This document shows, piece by piece, positions 14,186 to 21,725 of a stretch of DNA of 64,000 bases (positions are counted from its first letter, which is position 1; each line of letters starts with the position of its first letter). Source of the DNA: a virus. Under the pieces are notes generated by a model. That model was not told the origin of the DNA, ran no database searches, and saw nothing but the letters and a program-made list of their open reading frames with translations. Where the stretch lies: the IMG/VR virus record IMGVR_UViG_3300027749_000063, positions 1 to 64,000 of that record. One strand, 5' to 3'. Made by a program: the position numbers and the translations under genes.

Positions 14186-14659
14186 ATGAAAGGACTTTTT
14201 GTAAGTCTTTTTCTAATTCTTTCTATTCCCTGCTTTTCTCAGATTAAAGTGATGAAGGCAGGGGATGGTTGGGATTTAAAGGTAGACTCAGCCTTAGCAT
14301 TAATTGCTCAAACAGATGTCAATGTATACATTAGATTAATAGATGTCTGCGACATAGTAGACTTTTGGATTAGTCCCTATTCTTCTAATAACATCTCTCA
14401 AGACGGAAACACTATTTACATAGCCGTAGGAGATGCAAAGATGAACTCAATAGCCAACTTAGCTTGCGTTCTAGTACATGAGAGTCTTCACTTAAACTAT
14501 TTGTTACATCCAGTAACTCAGAGTCTAGAAGAAGAAGAAGAACTTAAGTGCTACATATACGAGTTAAGTTTTATAAACAAACTACCAACCCCAGAGCCTT
14601 GGTTACAGGCAAACGCTGTAGAACAAATACACAAATTAAGTAAAATAAAAACAAAATGA
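14186..14659 (+). CDS. exported HExxH metallopeptidase-like protein, 157 aa
   Basis: A Sec signal peptide (MKGLFVSLFLILSIPCFSQ) is followed by a small domain with HESLH at residues 98-102 and an acidic helix (about residues 115-126) that can give the third zinc ligand, as in gluzincins. The start codon directly follows the stop of the endolysin gene, and the stop overlaps the next ATG, so it is in the lysis operon. It probably acts in the periplasm, perhaps on envelope proteins or peptidoglycan peptides. Similar HExxH proteins are not a standard part of phage lysis cassettes. Confidence 0.65.
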   Translation: MKGLFVSLFLILSIPCFSQIKVMKAGDGWDLKVDSALALIAQTDVNVYIRLIDVCDIVDFWISPYSSNNISQDGNTIYIAVGDAKMNSIANLACVLVHESLHLNYLLHPVTQSLEEEEELKCYIYELSFINKLPTPEPWLQANAVEQIHKLSKIKTK

Positions 14660-16557
14660 ACAAATTAATTAAAATCTTCATCGGAGTGCTCACATTGTTG
14701 GTTGGCAATGCATCAGCACAATCTTCTGCTACCTCTCCAGGTACAGGTCACTGGGTAGTAATTGACTCAGGCTATCAAGTAGCTACTAACACTGTTGGTA
14801 AAACAGTTGCTCCTCTACATTTCTATAATACTTCTACTTCAGAGAAGATCACAGGTATGCAATTCCGTGTGTTCTACGATAAAACTGCTTTTACTGCAGT
14901 TGTTCCCTCTCTTAAGATTTCTACTACAGATCAATACCTTCAGTACGTAGATAGTAACACACAAGGATTCTTAACAGTTACCTTGGCTTATACAGGTACT
15001 AATTCTACTTACAACTATTCTAATGGAGCTACATTTGATTTGACTTTTACTCACGCTGCTGAGTCTACTTGGAATACTTTAGATTCTATCAAGACCTTAA
15101 AAGTTGCAGGTGTTAAGTCGTTCTCTAACAGAGCTGCTACTAACTGGGGTAATGATACTACTTTGGTAGTTTACTCATATGGTGGACGCTTCAACCAAAA
15201 GGTATTGAGATTTGCTACTAAGTTTAAAAACGTTACAGGATCTAACGCTAAGAATCTTACAGTTAGCTTAGAGAAAAGAGCTAAGGGTTCTTCTACTTGG
15301 ACTGAAATTGCTGCACAGAAAACTAACTCTAATGGGGTTACTGTATTCCGTAAGTTCTTAGATACTACTTATTGGGATGTACGTATTGTAGTTAAAGGCG
15401 ATACAATGACTCCAGGTAACGTATTCTCTACCGCTGATGCACAGAAGATCAATCAATCTATCTTAGGTCAATACACTCCTGCAGGATTTGATTACTACAC
15501 AATGGATGTAAACGGTACTACTGGTGATATTTCTATTGCTGATGTATACTCTGTATACGGACGTTTGGCAGGTAGATTCTCTGCTTGGCCTAATTCTAAG
15601 AAAGATGTAATGTTCTTTACAGTTGCTGAATATAATTCAATCAACGGATCTGCTTCTAACTTAACTGCTACTTACTCTACTGTAAATAACTTTACTTATT
15701 CTGTAGATGGAAGAGATTCTATTACTTACTATGTAGCTGTTAAAGGAGATGCAAACTCTACAGGATTTAAGATGGCTCGTTTGACTCCTATCAAAATTAC
15801 TAATCAAGCTAATGCTAAGAAATACATTATTGATGAAACTGTAACTTATGATTTCCCAGCAGAAACTATTGAGGTAAACATGCCTAAAGTATCTGTAAAT
15901 GAAGGAAACCTAGTTAACGTTCCTGTTAAAGTTTTGACTAACGGAAAGAACTTAGGTGCACTACAGTTAGATCTTAGGTATGACACAGCTTACTTAGAAT
16001 TTAAAGGTATTGAGAACACTGAAAAGATGATGAAGTGGACTACTTACATGAACCCTTCTAATGGTATTGTTTCTTGGGGAGGTGCGGACTTAACTAACGA
16101 AAACTTACTTAATGACGGAGAACAAGCATTTACAGTTCAGTTCATTGCTAAGAAGCCCCAAGATAGTTGGGCAACTGCAGCTTTATGGACAGGTGCTAAA
16201 TACGTAGGAGACAAGGACTCTAAGGATATGAACATCATTCCTGCTATGGGTATTGTAGAAGTACGTAGAGTTAACAAAGGAACTGTTTCGCTTAATGACC
16301 TTAACTCTATTATAGTATTCCCTAATCCTACAGAAGGAGATATTCAGATTCAATTTAAAATTAAAGAAGACTCTAACGTAGACATGGCTATCTCTGATGA
16401 GGTAGGAAGACGTATACAGACCATTCTAAAACAACGTATGCCTGCAGGTAAGTACAAGTATAGTGCAAACCTAGATCGTCTCTCTGATGGCGTTTATATT
16501 CTTTCTGTAACTACTGAGACAGAAGTATTACATTCTAAAATAATCGTACAAAAATGA
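14656..16557 (+). CDS. exported cohesin/dockerin-like protein with T9SS sorting tail, 633 aa
   Basis: Signal peptide (residues 1-21, ending NASAQ). Then a cohesin-like beta domain (about 30-150), a segment with a dockerin-like calcium-repeat (STADAQKINQ at about 258 and DVNGTTGDISIADVY at about 286), a second cohesin-like domain (about 409-535, LVNVPVKVLTNGKNLGALQL), and a C-terminal domain from about residue 553: VFPNPTEGDIQIQF, DEVGRRIQ, LSDGVYILSV, KIIVQK. The last part fits the type A sorting domain of the type IX secretion system in length, motif order and position. The protein should be exported by Sec and moved across the outer membrane by the host T9SS. Confidence 0.8.
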   Translation: MNKLIKIFIGVLTLLVGNASAQSSATSPGTGHWVVIDSGYQVATNTVGKTVAPLHFYNTSTSEKITGMQFRVFYDKTAFTAVVPSLKISTTDQYLQYVDSNTQGFLTVTLAYTGTNSTYNYSNGATFDLTFTHAAESTWNTLDSIKTLKVAGVKSFSNRAATNWGNDTTLVVYSYGGRFNQKVLRFATKFKNVTGSNAKNLTVSLEKRAKGSSTWTEIAAQKTNSNGVTVFRKFLDTTYWDVRIVVKGDTMTPGNVFSTADAQKINQSILGQYTPAGFDYYTMDVNGTTGDISIADVYSVYGRLAGRFSAWPNSKKDVMFFTVAEYNSINGSASNLTATYSTVNNFTYSVDGRDSITYYVAVKGDANSTGFKMARLTPIKITNQANAKKYIIDETVTYDFPAETIEVNMPKVSVNEGNLVNVPVKVLTNGKNLGALQLDLRYDTAYLEFKGIENTEKMMKWTTYMNPSNGIVSWGGADLTNENLLNDGEQAFTVQFIAKKPQDSWATAALWTGAKYVGDKDSKDMNIIPAMGIVEVRRVNKGTVSLNDLNSIIVFPNPTEGDIQIQFKIKEDSNVDMAISDEVGRRIQTILKQRMPAGKYKYSANLDRLSDGVYILSVTTETEVLHSKIIVQK

Positions 16558-16904
16558 ACATAAAAAAAGCACTTGGTTTTACCCAAGCAGAACCAGTAGC
16601 AGTAGATTCTAAAAACAGGTTCTACTACATGCTACAACAAATGCAAGCCAATCGTTGGAGAATTACCGCTATCGTATTAGGTTTGTTTACTTTAATTATT
16701 CTCGGTATCAATGCAGCAGTATTTTTAGGAGCTTCTATTGGAGAAGACTGGAAAGAAATGCTACTTATTCTCTTAGGTGCTTTTGTAGGTAATTTAAACA
16801 AAGTAGTTGACTACTGGTTTAACTCTGAAGACAGAGACAAGATGTTAATACAGAAGGTCGATGAGGAAGACGGAGAATCACTATCAAACACAACTAATCC
16901 ATAA
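16554..16904 (+). CDS. two-helix inner membrane protein, 116 aa
   Basis: Two hydrophobic helices (about residues 36-60 and 67-82) with a short loop, a basic N-terminal region, and a charged C-terminus (NSEDRDKMLIQKVDEEDGE). The second helix with GAFVGNLNKVVDYWF resembles a group of phage holin-like membrane proteins. It overlaps the T9SS-tailed gene by four bases (ATGA). It may be a second holin or a scaffold for the exported proteins coded around it. Confidence 0.65.
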   Translation: MNIKKALGFTQAEPVAVDSKNRFYYMLQQMQANRWRITAIVLGLFTLIILGINAAVFLGASIGEDWKEMLLILLGAFVGNLNKVVDYWFNSEDRDKMLIQKVDEEDGESLSNTTNP

Positions 16905-16908
16905 TATC

Positions 16909-17229
16909 ATGTCAGAAGAAAAAGAAGAAGGCGGTATGTCCGCTATCAAAAAAACAATCATTGGAGCAATCACTACTGCTGTAACAGCAGGAGGTGCTTG
17001 GTTTGCTACTCACTTAGGTGGTGGAGAAGATGAAAAGCCAGAAACTCCAACTGCTGTAGCAGCCCCTGCACCTGTGATTAACATCACTACGAACAACGAA
17101 CAAAAGCAACAAGCAAATACTGGTGGTGGTAACACTACTATTATCAGAGAGAAGACAATTGAAAAAGCTGCTTCTCCTGCTCCTGCTCCAGCAACTAAAC
17201 CAAAGCCAGATGAAGAAGATCCTTGGTAG
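16909..17229 (+). CDS. membrane-anchored Pro/Ala-rich protein, 106 aa
   Basis: One N-terminal transmembrane helix (IIGAITTAVTAGGAWFATHL, about residues 16-35), then a Pro/Ala/Asn-rich linker and charged end. The layout (N-terminal anchor plus long extended periplasmic or cytoplasmic part, overlapping a lipoprotein gene) is like an inner-membrane spanin subunit. The downstream lipoprotein gene overlaps this one by 20 bases in another frame, as in Rz/Rz1 pairs, though that lipoprotein is far larger than Rz1. The start at 16909 is preferred because it gives a typical start (MSEEKEEGG) and avoids overlap with the gene before. Confidence 0.6.
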   Translation: MSEEKEEGGMSAIKKTIIGAITTAVTAGGAWFATHLGGGEDEKPETPTAVAAPAPVINITTNNEQKQQANTGGGNTTIIREKTIEKAASPAPAPATKPKPDEEDPW

Positions 17230-17899
17230 TCTGTTATTGACTGTTGTATTGTTTGGTTGTGGTAGTATGAAAACAACCACAGATGATGAGCCTGTAGTAT
17301 CTAAGGACATCTCAAGTGTATCTGGTTATACAGATTCTATTAAAAGAACAGTTCAAGTAGTTAGTGTAGACATGACAAAAGTCTTAAGTTTGTATCCTGC
17401 TTTACAGGAAAAGAACGTAGGCTTAGGTTTTGCAGAATCCGTATTAGACTATTTAGATGAAACAAATCGTTTTGTATTTACTGAGGAGAAGAGTGAGATC
17501 AAGGAGAGGATGGTGACTCAGTTCAAAGCTTCAAAGAAAGGTGTATTTGATGAACCCATTGATGGAAAAGGTAAGATTAAACCTGCTCAATATTTTGTGT
17601 ATGTTACTGTGGCTGATTTTGCTGTTGATGAAGACGAGCAAGCTGAAGGTCTTAAGTCAAAGGTTGCTGTCACTACCTTTATTCGCTTACAAGTTCGTTT
17701 TGTTGACGCAAAGACAGGTCAGATATACATTGGATCTGGAGAAGGCGAATCACAAAAGATAGGCGAATCTTTCTTAAAGTCTCTTGACGATATGAAGTTT
17801 TCTCAAAGTACTGTCGGTAAAGCTACCAGAAAGTCTCTAGAAACTGCTTGTACTAATGTGATTCAAAATCTCATTAAGGCAGGTGTATTTAAAAACTAA
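17210..17899 (+). CDS. CsgG-like outer-membrane lipoprotein, 229 aa
   Basis: The chosen start gives a lipoprotein signal peptide MKKILGSLLLTVVLFGCGS with lipobox LFGC. An upstream ATG in the same frame adds a Leu/Gln-rich stretch that is a shadow of the previous gene. The mature part follows the CsgG family pattern: RFVFTEEKSEIKERM after a helix, a strand VYVTVADFAV, the RLQVRFVDAKTGQIYI strand pair, and a C-terminal helix (KATRKSLETACTNVIQNLI). CsgG forms the outer-membrane pore of the curli secretion system. Here it would be a lipoprotein ring or pore coded in a phage exported-protein block. Pore formation is inference. Confidence 0.65.
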   Translation: MKKILGSLLLTVVLFGCGSMKTTTDDEPVVSKDISSVSGYTDSIKRTVQVVSVDMTKVLSLYPALQEKNVGLGFAESVLDYLDETNRFVFTEEKSEIKERMVTQFKASKKGVFDEPIDGKGKIKPAQYFVYVTVADFAVDEDEQAEGLKSKVAVTTFIRLQVRFVDAKTGQIYIGSGEGESQKIGESFLKSLDDMKFSQSTVGKATRKSLETACTNVIQNLIKAGVFKN

Positions 17900-17933
17900 A
17901 ATATTATTAATCTTTTGCATACTAGCTCTGTCC

Positions 17934-17949
17934 CTAAAAGGTCAGAGCT
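17934..17949 (+). terminator. hairpin after the CsgG-like gene
   Basis: AGCTCTG and CAGAGCT (7 bp, short loop) followed by TTTATG, in the gap before the homing endonuclease gene. The U-tract is weak, so partial termination is likely. Confidence 0.45.
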
Positions 17950-17966
17950 TTATGTATTAAAAATCT

Positions 17967-18608
17967 ATGGCAATTGTATACTCACATACTAGACTTGATA
18001 CTCAAGAATTGTTTTATATTGGTATAGGTAAAACAGAAAAACGAGCATATTCAAAACATGCTAGAAATAAGTATTGGAATCATATTGTAAATAAAACCGA
18101 ATATCAGGTAAAAATTTTGTATACAGATTTAACTTGGAAAGAAGCTTGTAAGAAAGAAATAGAATTAATCAATCAATATAAAAGAAAGATAGAAGGAGGA
18201 ATACTAGTAAACTTAACTTTAGGAGGTGACGGAAATACTTCTCCTTGTACAGAGGAAACTAAAAGAAGAATATCTGCATCTTGGAAGGGTAGAACTAGTG
18301 GTAGAAAAGGTAAAAAGTATGAAGATTGGTATTCAGAGAAAGAAATAAAAACTAAAAAAGAAGAATTAAGAGGTAGGATGGCTGGAACTAATAATCCTAT
18401 GTATGGAAAAGAAAGATCAGAACAAGTAAAAGATAAAATAAGAGAAAAATTAAAAGGAAAACCTGTATCTACAGAACAAGCTATTAGAAATAGAACAGTA
18501 TGTTTGGGTAGAAAGTATATAAGTAAAGAGGGTATTAAAAAGAAAGTTATACCTGAAGAAGTAGAAAAATATTTAAAAGAGGGATGGAAACTTGGACAAA
18601 AACACTAA
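17967..18608 (+). CDS. GIY-YIG homing endonuclease, 213 aa
   Basis: The N-terminus has the GIY-YIG core in the form VYSH...FYIGIG (about residues 4-21), followed by a conserved helix with KHARNKYWNHI. The C-terminal half holds NUMOD3-type DNA-binding motifs (GTNNPMYGKERSEQVKDKI, about residues 140-158, and KGKPVSTEQ). It is a free-standing selfish endonuclease that cuts a related allele and spreads by repair. It is more Lys- and A-rich than its neighbours, consistent with separate ancestry, and overlaps the next gene by 25 bases. Confidence 0.9.
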   Translation: MAIVYSHTRLDTQELFYIGIGKTEKRAYSKHARNKYWNHIVNKTEYQVKILYTDLTWKEACKKEIELINQYKRKIEGGILVNLTLGGDGNTSPCTEETKRRISASWKGRTSGRKGKKYEDWYSEKEIKTKKEELRGRMAGTNNPMYGKERSEQVKDKIREKLKGKPVSTEQAIRNRTVCLGRKYISKEGIKKKVIPEEVEKYLKEGWKLGQKH

Positions 18609-20068
18609 GAGTTATTTTTATTTTAATTTTTTTAGTCTGTAGTCCCCTTGCAGCCCAACAATTTGTATACCAGTACACAGATCCGTGTACACAAGAGTTA
18701 AAATTTATTAACGCAAATATGTCTAGTCCTATAGTAATTGCTTACTATGGACAAGTCCAAACTTTCTCTTACACAGAATTAACAGACGGAACATTTGATA
18801 ATTGGATAAATAGTGTATATTTGAAGTATAAAAATACATCACCCTGTCAAGGAGTTGGAGTAACAACTACAACAACAACGACTACAAATGCAACCTTAAA
18901 CATTGTAAGTAATGTTATGAACTTAGGGGCTATATCAAATGTAGGAAGTGTTAACGTAGATGTAGGCTCTAGTACTTCTTCAGGAACTAACGTAGGAACC
19001 AACAATAAAACCAATAACAATGACAATCGAACTAACTCTCGGAATCGTACTAGCAGTAGCTCTAGTAATTCTAATTCTTCTGGCAGCTCGTCAGGAGAAA
19101 GTGGACAATCAAACGGTGGATCTAACTCCTCAGAAACCTCAGGAACCTCAAGTGGAAATTCCCCAGATCCCAATTCAGGAAGCAGCGGAGATGGTGCTTC
19201 AGGAAGCAGTGGCTCCAGCTCCAGTAGTGGAAGTAGTAGCGGAAGCAGTAGTGGAAGCTCCAGTGGTAGCAGTGGAAGCAGAAGTGGCTCAGGAAGTAGT
19301 GGTAAAACCGAAGAAAAAACGGAAGTACAAACCGAGAAACCCTCAGAACAAAAAGTAGAAGAAACTAAAACTGAGCAACAAAAGTCTCAGTCTAGTGGTA
19401 CTGCAAAAGCAGCCAATAAAGCTAAAGCCGAAGTTGCTAAGCCTGCGATCTTAGTAACTGGTGATTTAGTTGGTATTCAGACTAAGTCTGATGGAGCACA
19501 AGATGCAAGAGGTACTGCTTCCTTTACAAGAGTAAAAGGGGATGGTACTTCTTCTCTTGGGTTTTCAGCCGATTACATGCTTAATGCTAAGATCGGTAAT
19601 ATCTCATGCGTACGCTCGTGGATAGGGGCAAACAAAAAAGGCAACAAACACATTAGTGTAGTATCAGATGGAATGAGTCTGATGCCTAAAGCCTTCTCTA
19701 ACACAGCTCTGTTTGTTAGAGTAAATTCAGTCAAGAACTTTACAGCACTCTATGGAGCTGCTGGAACTTATGGTAAACTCTATGGAGAACAGATGATCTC
19801 TACTATTGTTATAGGAGGTTTTATGTATAAGGGAAAACTTACTAAGCATATAGACGCTACAGTTATTATGGCTGGTATCTATTCTCCTTACTCTAAATAT
19901 TATACAGAGTCTTTATTTAAAGCTAAACCTATTGTAATTCCTTTTGTAAACCTTACCTGGAAGATGACTAAGACATTTGGTATAGGAGTTACAGGAGGAG
20001 GAACCTATGTAGCTGGTCAAGACATTCTTAACTTTCAACTATTAATGGGAGCAAAGTTATTAATATGA
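18584..20068 (+). CDS. exported outer-membrane barrel-like protein, 494 aa
   Basis: Signal peptide at about residues 9-25 (RVIFILIFLVCSPLAAQ), a 60-residue domain with three Cys, a Thr/Asn stretch, then a long Ser/Gly-rich low-complexity linker (about 140-245), a charged KTEEKTEVQTEK segment, and a C-terminal part (about 285-494) of alternating strands with Gly and aromatic residues ending LLMGAKLLI, like a small outer-membrane beta-barrel. The start overlaps the homing endonuclease gene. The linker DNA also carries a second open frame (19020-19358). A surface role such as blocking receptors or anchoring is inference. Confidence 0.65.
   Translation: METWTKTLRVIFILIFLVCSPLAAQQFVYQYTDPCTQELKFINANMSSPIVIAYYGQVQTFSYTELTDGTFDNWINSVYLKYKNTSPCQGVGVTTTTTTTTNATLNIVSNVMNLGAISNVGSVNVDVGSSTSSGTNVGTNNKTNNNDNRTNSRNRTSSSSSNSNSSGSSSGESGQSNGGSNSSETSGTSSGNSPDPNSGSSGDGASGSSGSSSSSGSSSGSSSGSSSGSSGSRSGSGSSGKTEEKTEVQTEKPSEQKVEETKTEQQKSQSSGTAKAANKAKAEVAKPAILVTGDLVGIQTKSDGAQDARGTASFTRVKGDGTSSLGFSADYMLNAKIGNISCVRSWIGANKKGNKHISVVSDGMSLMPKAFSNTALFVRVNSVKNFTALYGAAGTYGKLYGEQMISTIVIGGFMYKGKLTKHIDATVIMAGIYSPYSKYYTESLFKAKPIVIPFVNLTWKMTKTFGIGVTGGGTYVAGQDILNFQLLMGAKLLI
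19020..19358 (+). CDS. possible embedded overlapping gene, 112 aa
   Basis: This frame lies wholly inside the Ser/Gly linker of the 18584-20068 gene in another frame. It starts with ATG and gives a strong transmembrane helix (TLGIVLAVALVILILLAA), a Pro/Gln/Val/Ala-rich middle and a Lys/Arg-rich end (KPKKKRKYKPRNPQNKK). Ser/Asn-rich DNA read out of frame tends to give Leu/Val/Ile, so a chance origin is possible. But the linker uses AGC and TCC codons that are rare elsewhere in this AT-rich genome, as expected if both frames are selected. Anchor plus extended arm is a spanin-like layout. Confidence 0.35.
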   Translation: MTIELTLGIVLAVALVILILLAARQEKVDNQTVDLTPQKPQEPQVEIPQIPIQEAAEMVLQEAVAPAPVVEVVAEAVVEAPVVAVEAEVAQEVVVKPKKKRKYKPRNPQNKK

Positions 20069-21267
20069 GATGGGTTGTTATTCTATTCTTCTTTGTGAAC
20101 TCACTGAGTGCACAATTCACCTATTCTGGATACTTGTATAGTGCAAATGGTTCAGGTGCCTCTAACGTCCCTGTAAAGCTTTATAAGAGTACAGCAGGTG
20201 CTACTACTAAGTCAGGTACTTTTGCTAAGATAACATCAGGTATTCCTTCAGATAGAGGAAGAGGAACCTCAGTACTTTTTTCTACTGCTAATACAGATGA
20301 AACATCTGTTGCTGTTACATTTCCTTCTGGATTTAGTCCTTCTTACGCAGGCACTACCTATTCATCAGGTCACGTAAATGCTAACTCATGGTTTACTTTT
20401 GGAACAGGTTCTAGTTCTGGATATAATGGAAATGCTACCAATCCTAACCAACCAACTATTCATATTGGTTCGGTAGATAATAGCTCTACAGATAATAATG
20501 TTTCTTATATTTCAACTGAAAGTTATACAGATGCAACTTACGGAGATGTGTTTAGAGTAAGATATGAAGGTAACTGTAAATATTCAGGAACTGGAGTGAA
20601 CTACACCTGGGATTTGTACTTTATTAAAAGCCAAGCTTCAAAACAAATAGTAGTTTGGAGAACATTCACCGCAGATGGTTCTAACCAAGAAATAATGGGT
20701 ATATCTACAGGTAGTGCTTGGTTAGCAAGTACACTAGTTACTTCAGGTTCTTTTTCTGGTACTAGTTGGGAAATAAATACATCCTCAAGTACTACAACAT
20801 CATCTACCTCATTAGATGCTACCTCAAATACAAACTCATCAGGATACTATTCTTTTTCAAGAACTACAGTAACCGGAGATCAATTTACAATTCAAGTAGA
20901 TGCTCCAACCAGAATACAGGCTTATACTACAACAGACATTCAAGCAGTATCCGACCTCATTCTTAATAAAACAGCTAAGACTGGTTTGACGTTTCAAATG
21001 TTTGATGTCAATGATGATTCTAAAATAACTGTGGCAGATAAATACTACGTAGCAGCAAGAAAGGCAGGAAGGTTTTCTAAATGGAGAATAGCTCCTGATG
21101 TGAGGATCTTTACAACTGCACAATACAATTCAATTGTAGCAGCAACGACAAATGTAAGAACAACTTACCCAGGAGTTACTAATCATACAACTTCTACTTT
21201 AACTAGTGGAGGAACTTTAAATCTATATCTAATAGCTCCTGGATACTCTGGAGCAGTAACTTATTAA
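20065..21267 (+). CDS. exported dockerin-like protein, 400 aa
   Basis: Signal peptide (MRWVVILFFFVNSLSAQ), a short beta-sandwich-like start (SGYLYSANGSGASNVPVKLY), a large Ser/Thr/Gly-rich beta domain (about 60-250) and a C-terminal region related to the T9SS-tailed protein: FDVNDDSKITVADKYYVAARKAGRFSKW (split over residues about 313-340) and IFTTAQYNSI. These positions match DVNGTTGDISIADVYSVYGR, AGRFSAW and FFTVAEYNSI in the other protein. The DxNxDxxI pattern suggests a calcium-binding dockerin-type repeat. No T9SS tail is present. It overlaps the barrel-like gene by four bases. Confidence 0.65.
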   Translation: MRWVVILFFFVNSLSAQFTYSGYLYSANGSGASNVPVKLYKSTAGATTKSGTFAKITSGIPSDRGRGTSVLFSTANTDETSVAVTFPSGFSPSYAGTTYSSGHVNANSWFTFGTGSSSGYNGNATNPNQPTIHIGSVDNSSTDNNVSYISTESYTDATYGDVFRVRYEGNCKYSGTGVNYTWDLYFIKSQASKQIVVWRTFTADGSNQEIMGISTGSAWLASTLVTSGSFSGTSWEINTSSSTTTSSTSLDATSNTNSSGYYSFSRTTVTGDQFTIQVDAPTRIQAYTTTDIQAVSDLILNKTAKTGLTFQMFDVNDDSKITVADKYYVAARKAGRFSKWRIAPDVRIFTTAQYNSIVAATTNVRTTYPGVTNHTTSTLTSGGTLNLYLIAPGYSGAVTY

Positions 21268-21278
21268 CTATTAAAACT

Positions 21279-21725
21279 ATGAAAAAACTATTTATACTTT
21301 CCGCTTTAGTCACTATGATGACTTCTTTGAGTGCTCAATGCTACAAAATTGACACTGTAACTTCAATTGCTACTGTAACAGAGATAGGAGGAAGACCTAT
21401 AATCTTTGGAGCACAAACAACTCTAGAAGAGATTGCTTCTTCAAAGTACCAATTATGTAATGAGGGCAGTCCTATTTCAGGAACAATCAAATCCATTGCA
21501 ATGCCTGAACAACTTGTAAATATTGTAGGTTTACAGTTTCTGAAAAGAGAATATATTGTAAGTACAGAAATTAACGTAAATGGAATTCTTCTTCAAGGAG
21601 AAGCTAGTAAAGTAGTTTACGTTAATGCTATGTTTATTTCTGTAGAAGGTATTCCTCATAACAGAAAAGCTTATTCTAAGGCTTTAGAGAAGTCGTTTAA
21701 GAATGGGTTTGAAAGTTTAAAATAG
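21279..21725 (+). CDS. exported protein of unknown family, 148 aa
   Basis: Signal peptide MKKLFILSALVTMMTSLSAQ with the usual Bacteroidota A-Q end. The mature part is beta-rich with two Cys and a basic C-terminal helix (KAYSKALEKSFKNGFESL). It closes the exported-protein block and ends with TAG. No family is recognised. Confidence 0.65.
   Translation: MKKLFILSALVTMMTSLSAQCYKIDTVTSIATVTEIGGRPIIFGAQTTLEEIASSKYQLCNEGSPISGTIKSIAMPEQLVNIVGLQFLKREYIVSTEINVNGILLQGEASKVVYVNAMFISVEGIPHNRKAYSKALEKSFKNGFESLK

Noticed and set aside
16861-16908. Upstream start for the Pro/Ala-rich membrane protein
   Set aside because: It would overlap the previous gene and add a segment that only mirrors that gene; the Met at 16909 fits the spacing.
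17123-17209. Longer N-terminus of the CsgG-like protein beginning at an upstream ATG
   Set aside because: The extra 29 residues are a Leu/Gln-rich shadow of the preceding gene, and the start at 17210 gives a perfect lipoprotein signal peptide.
20065-21267. T9SS sorting domain on the second dockerin-like protein
   Set aside because: Its C-terminus (LNLYLIAPGYSGAVTY) lacks the PNPT, GVY and Lys-rich end motifs seen in the 14656 protein.
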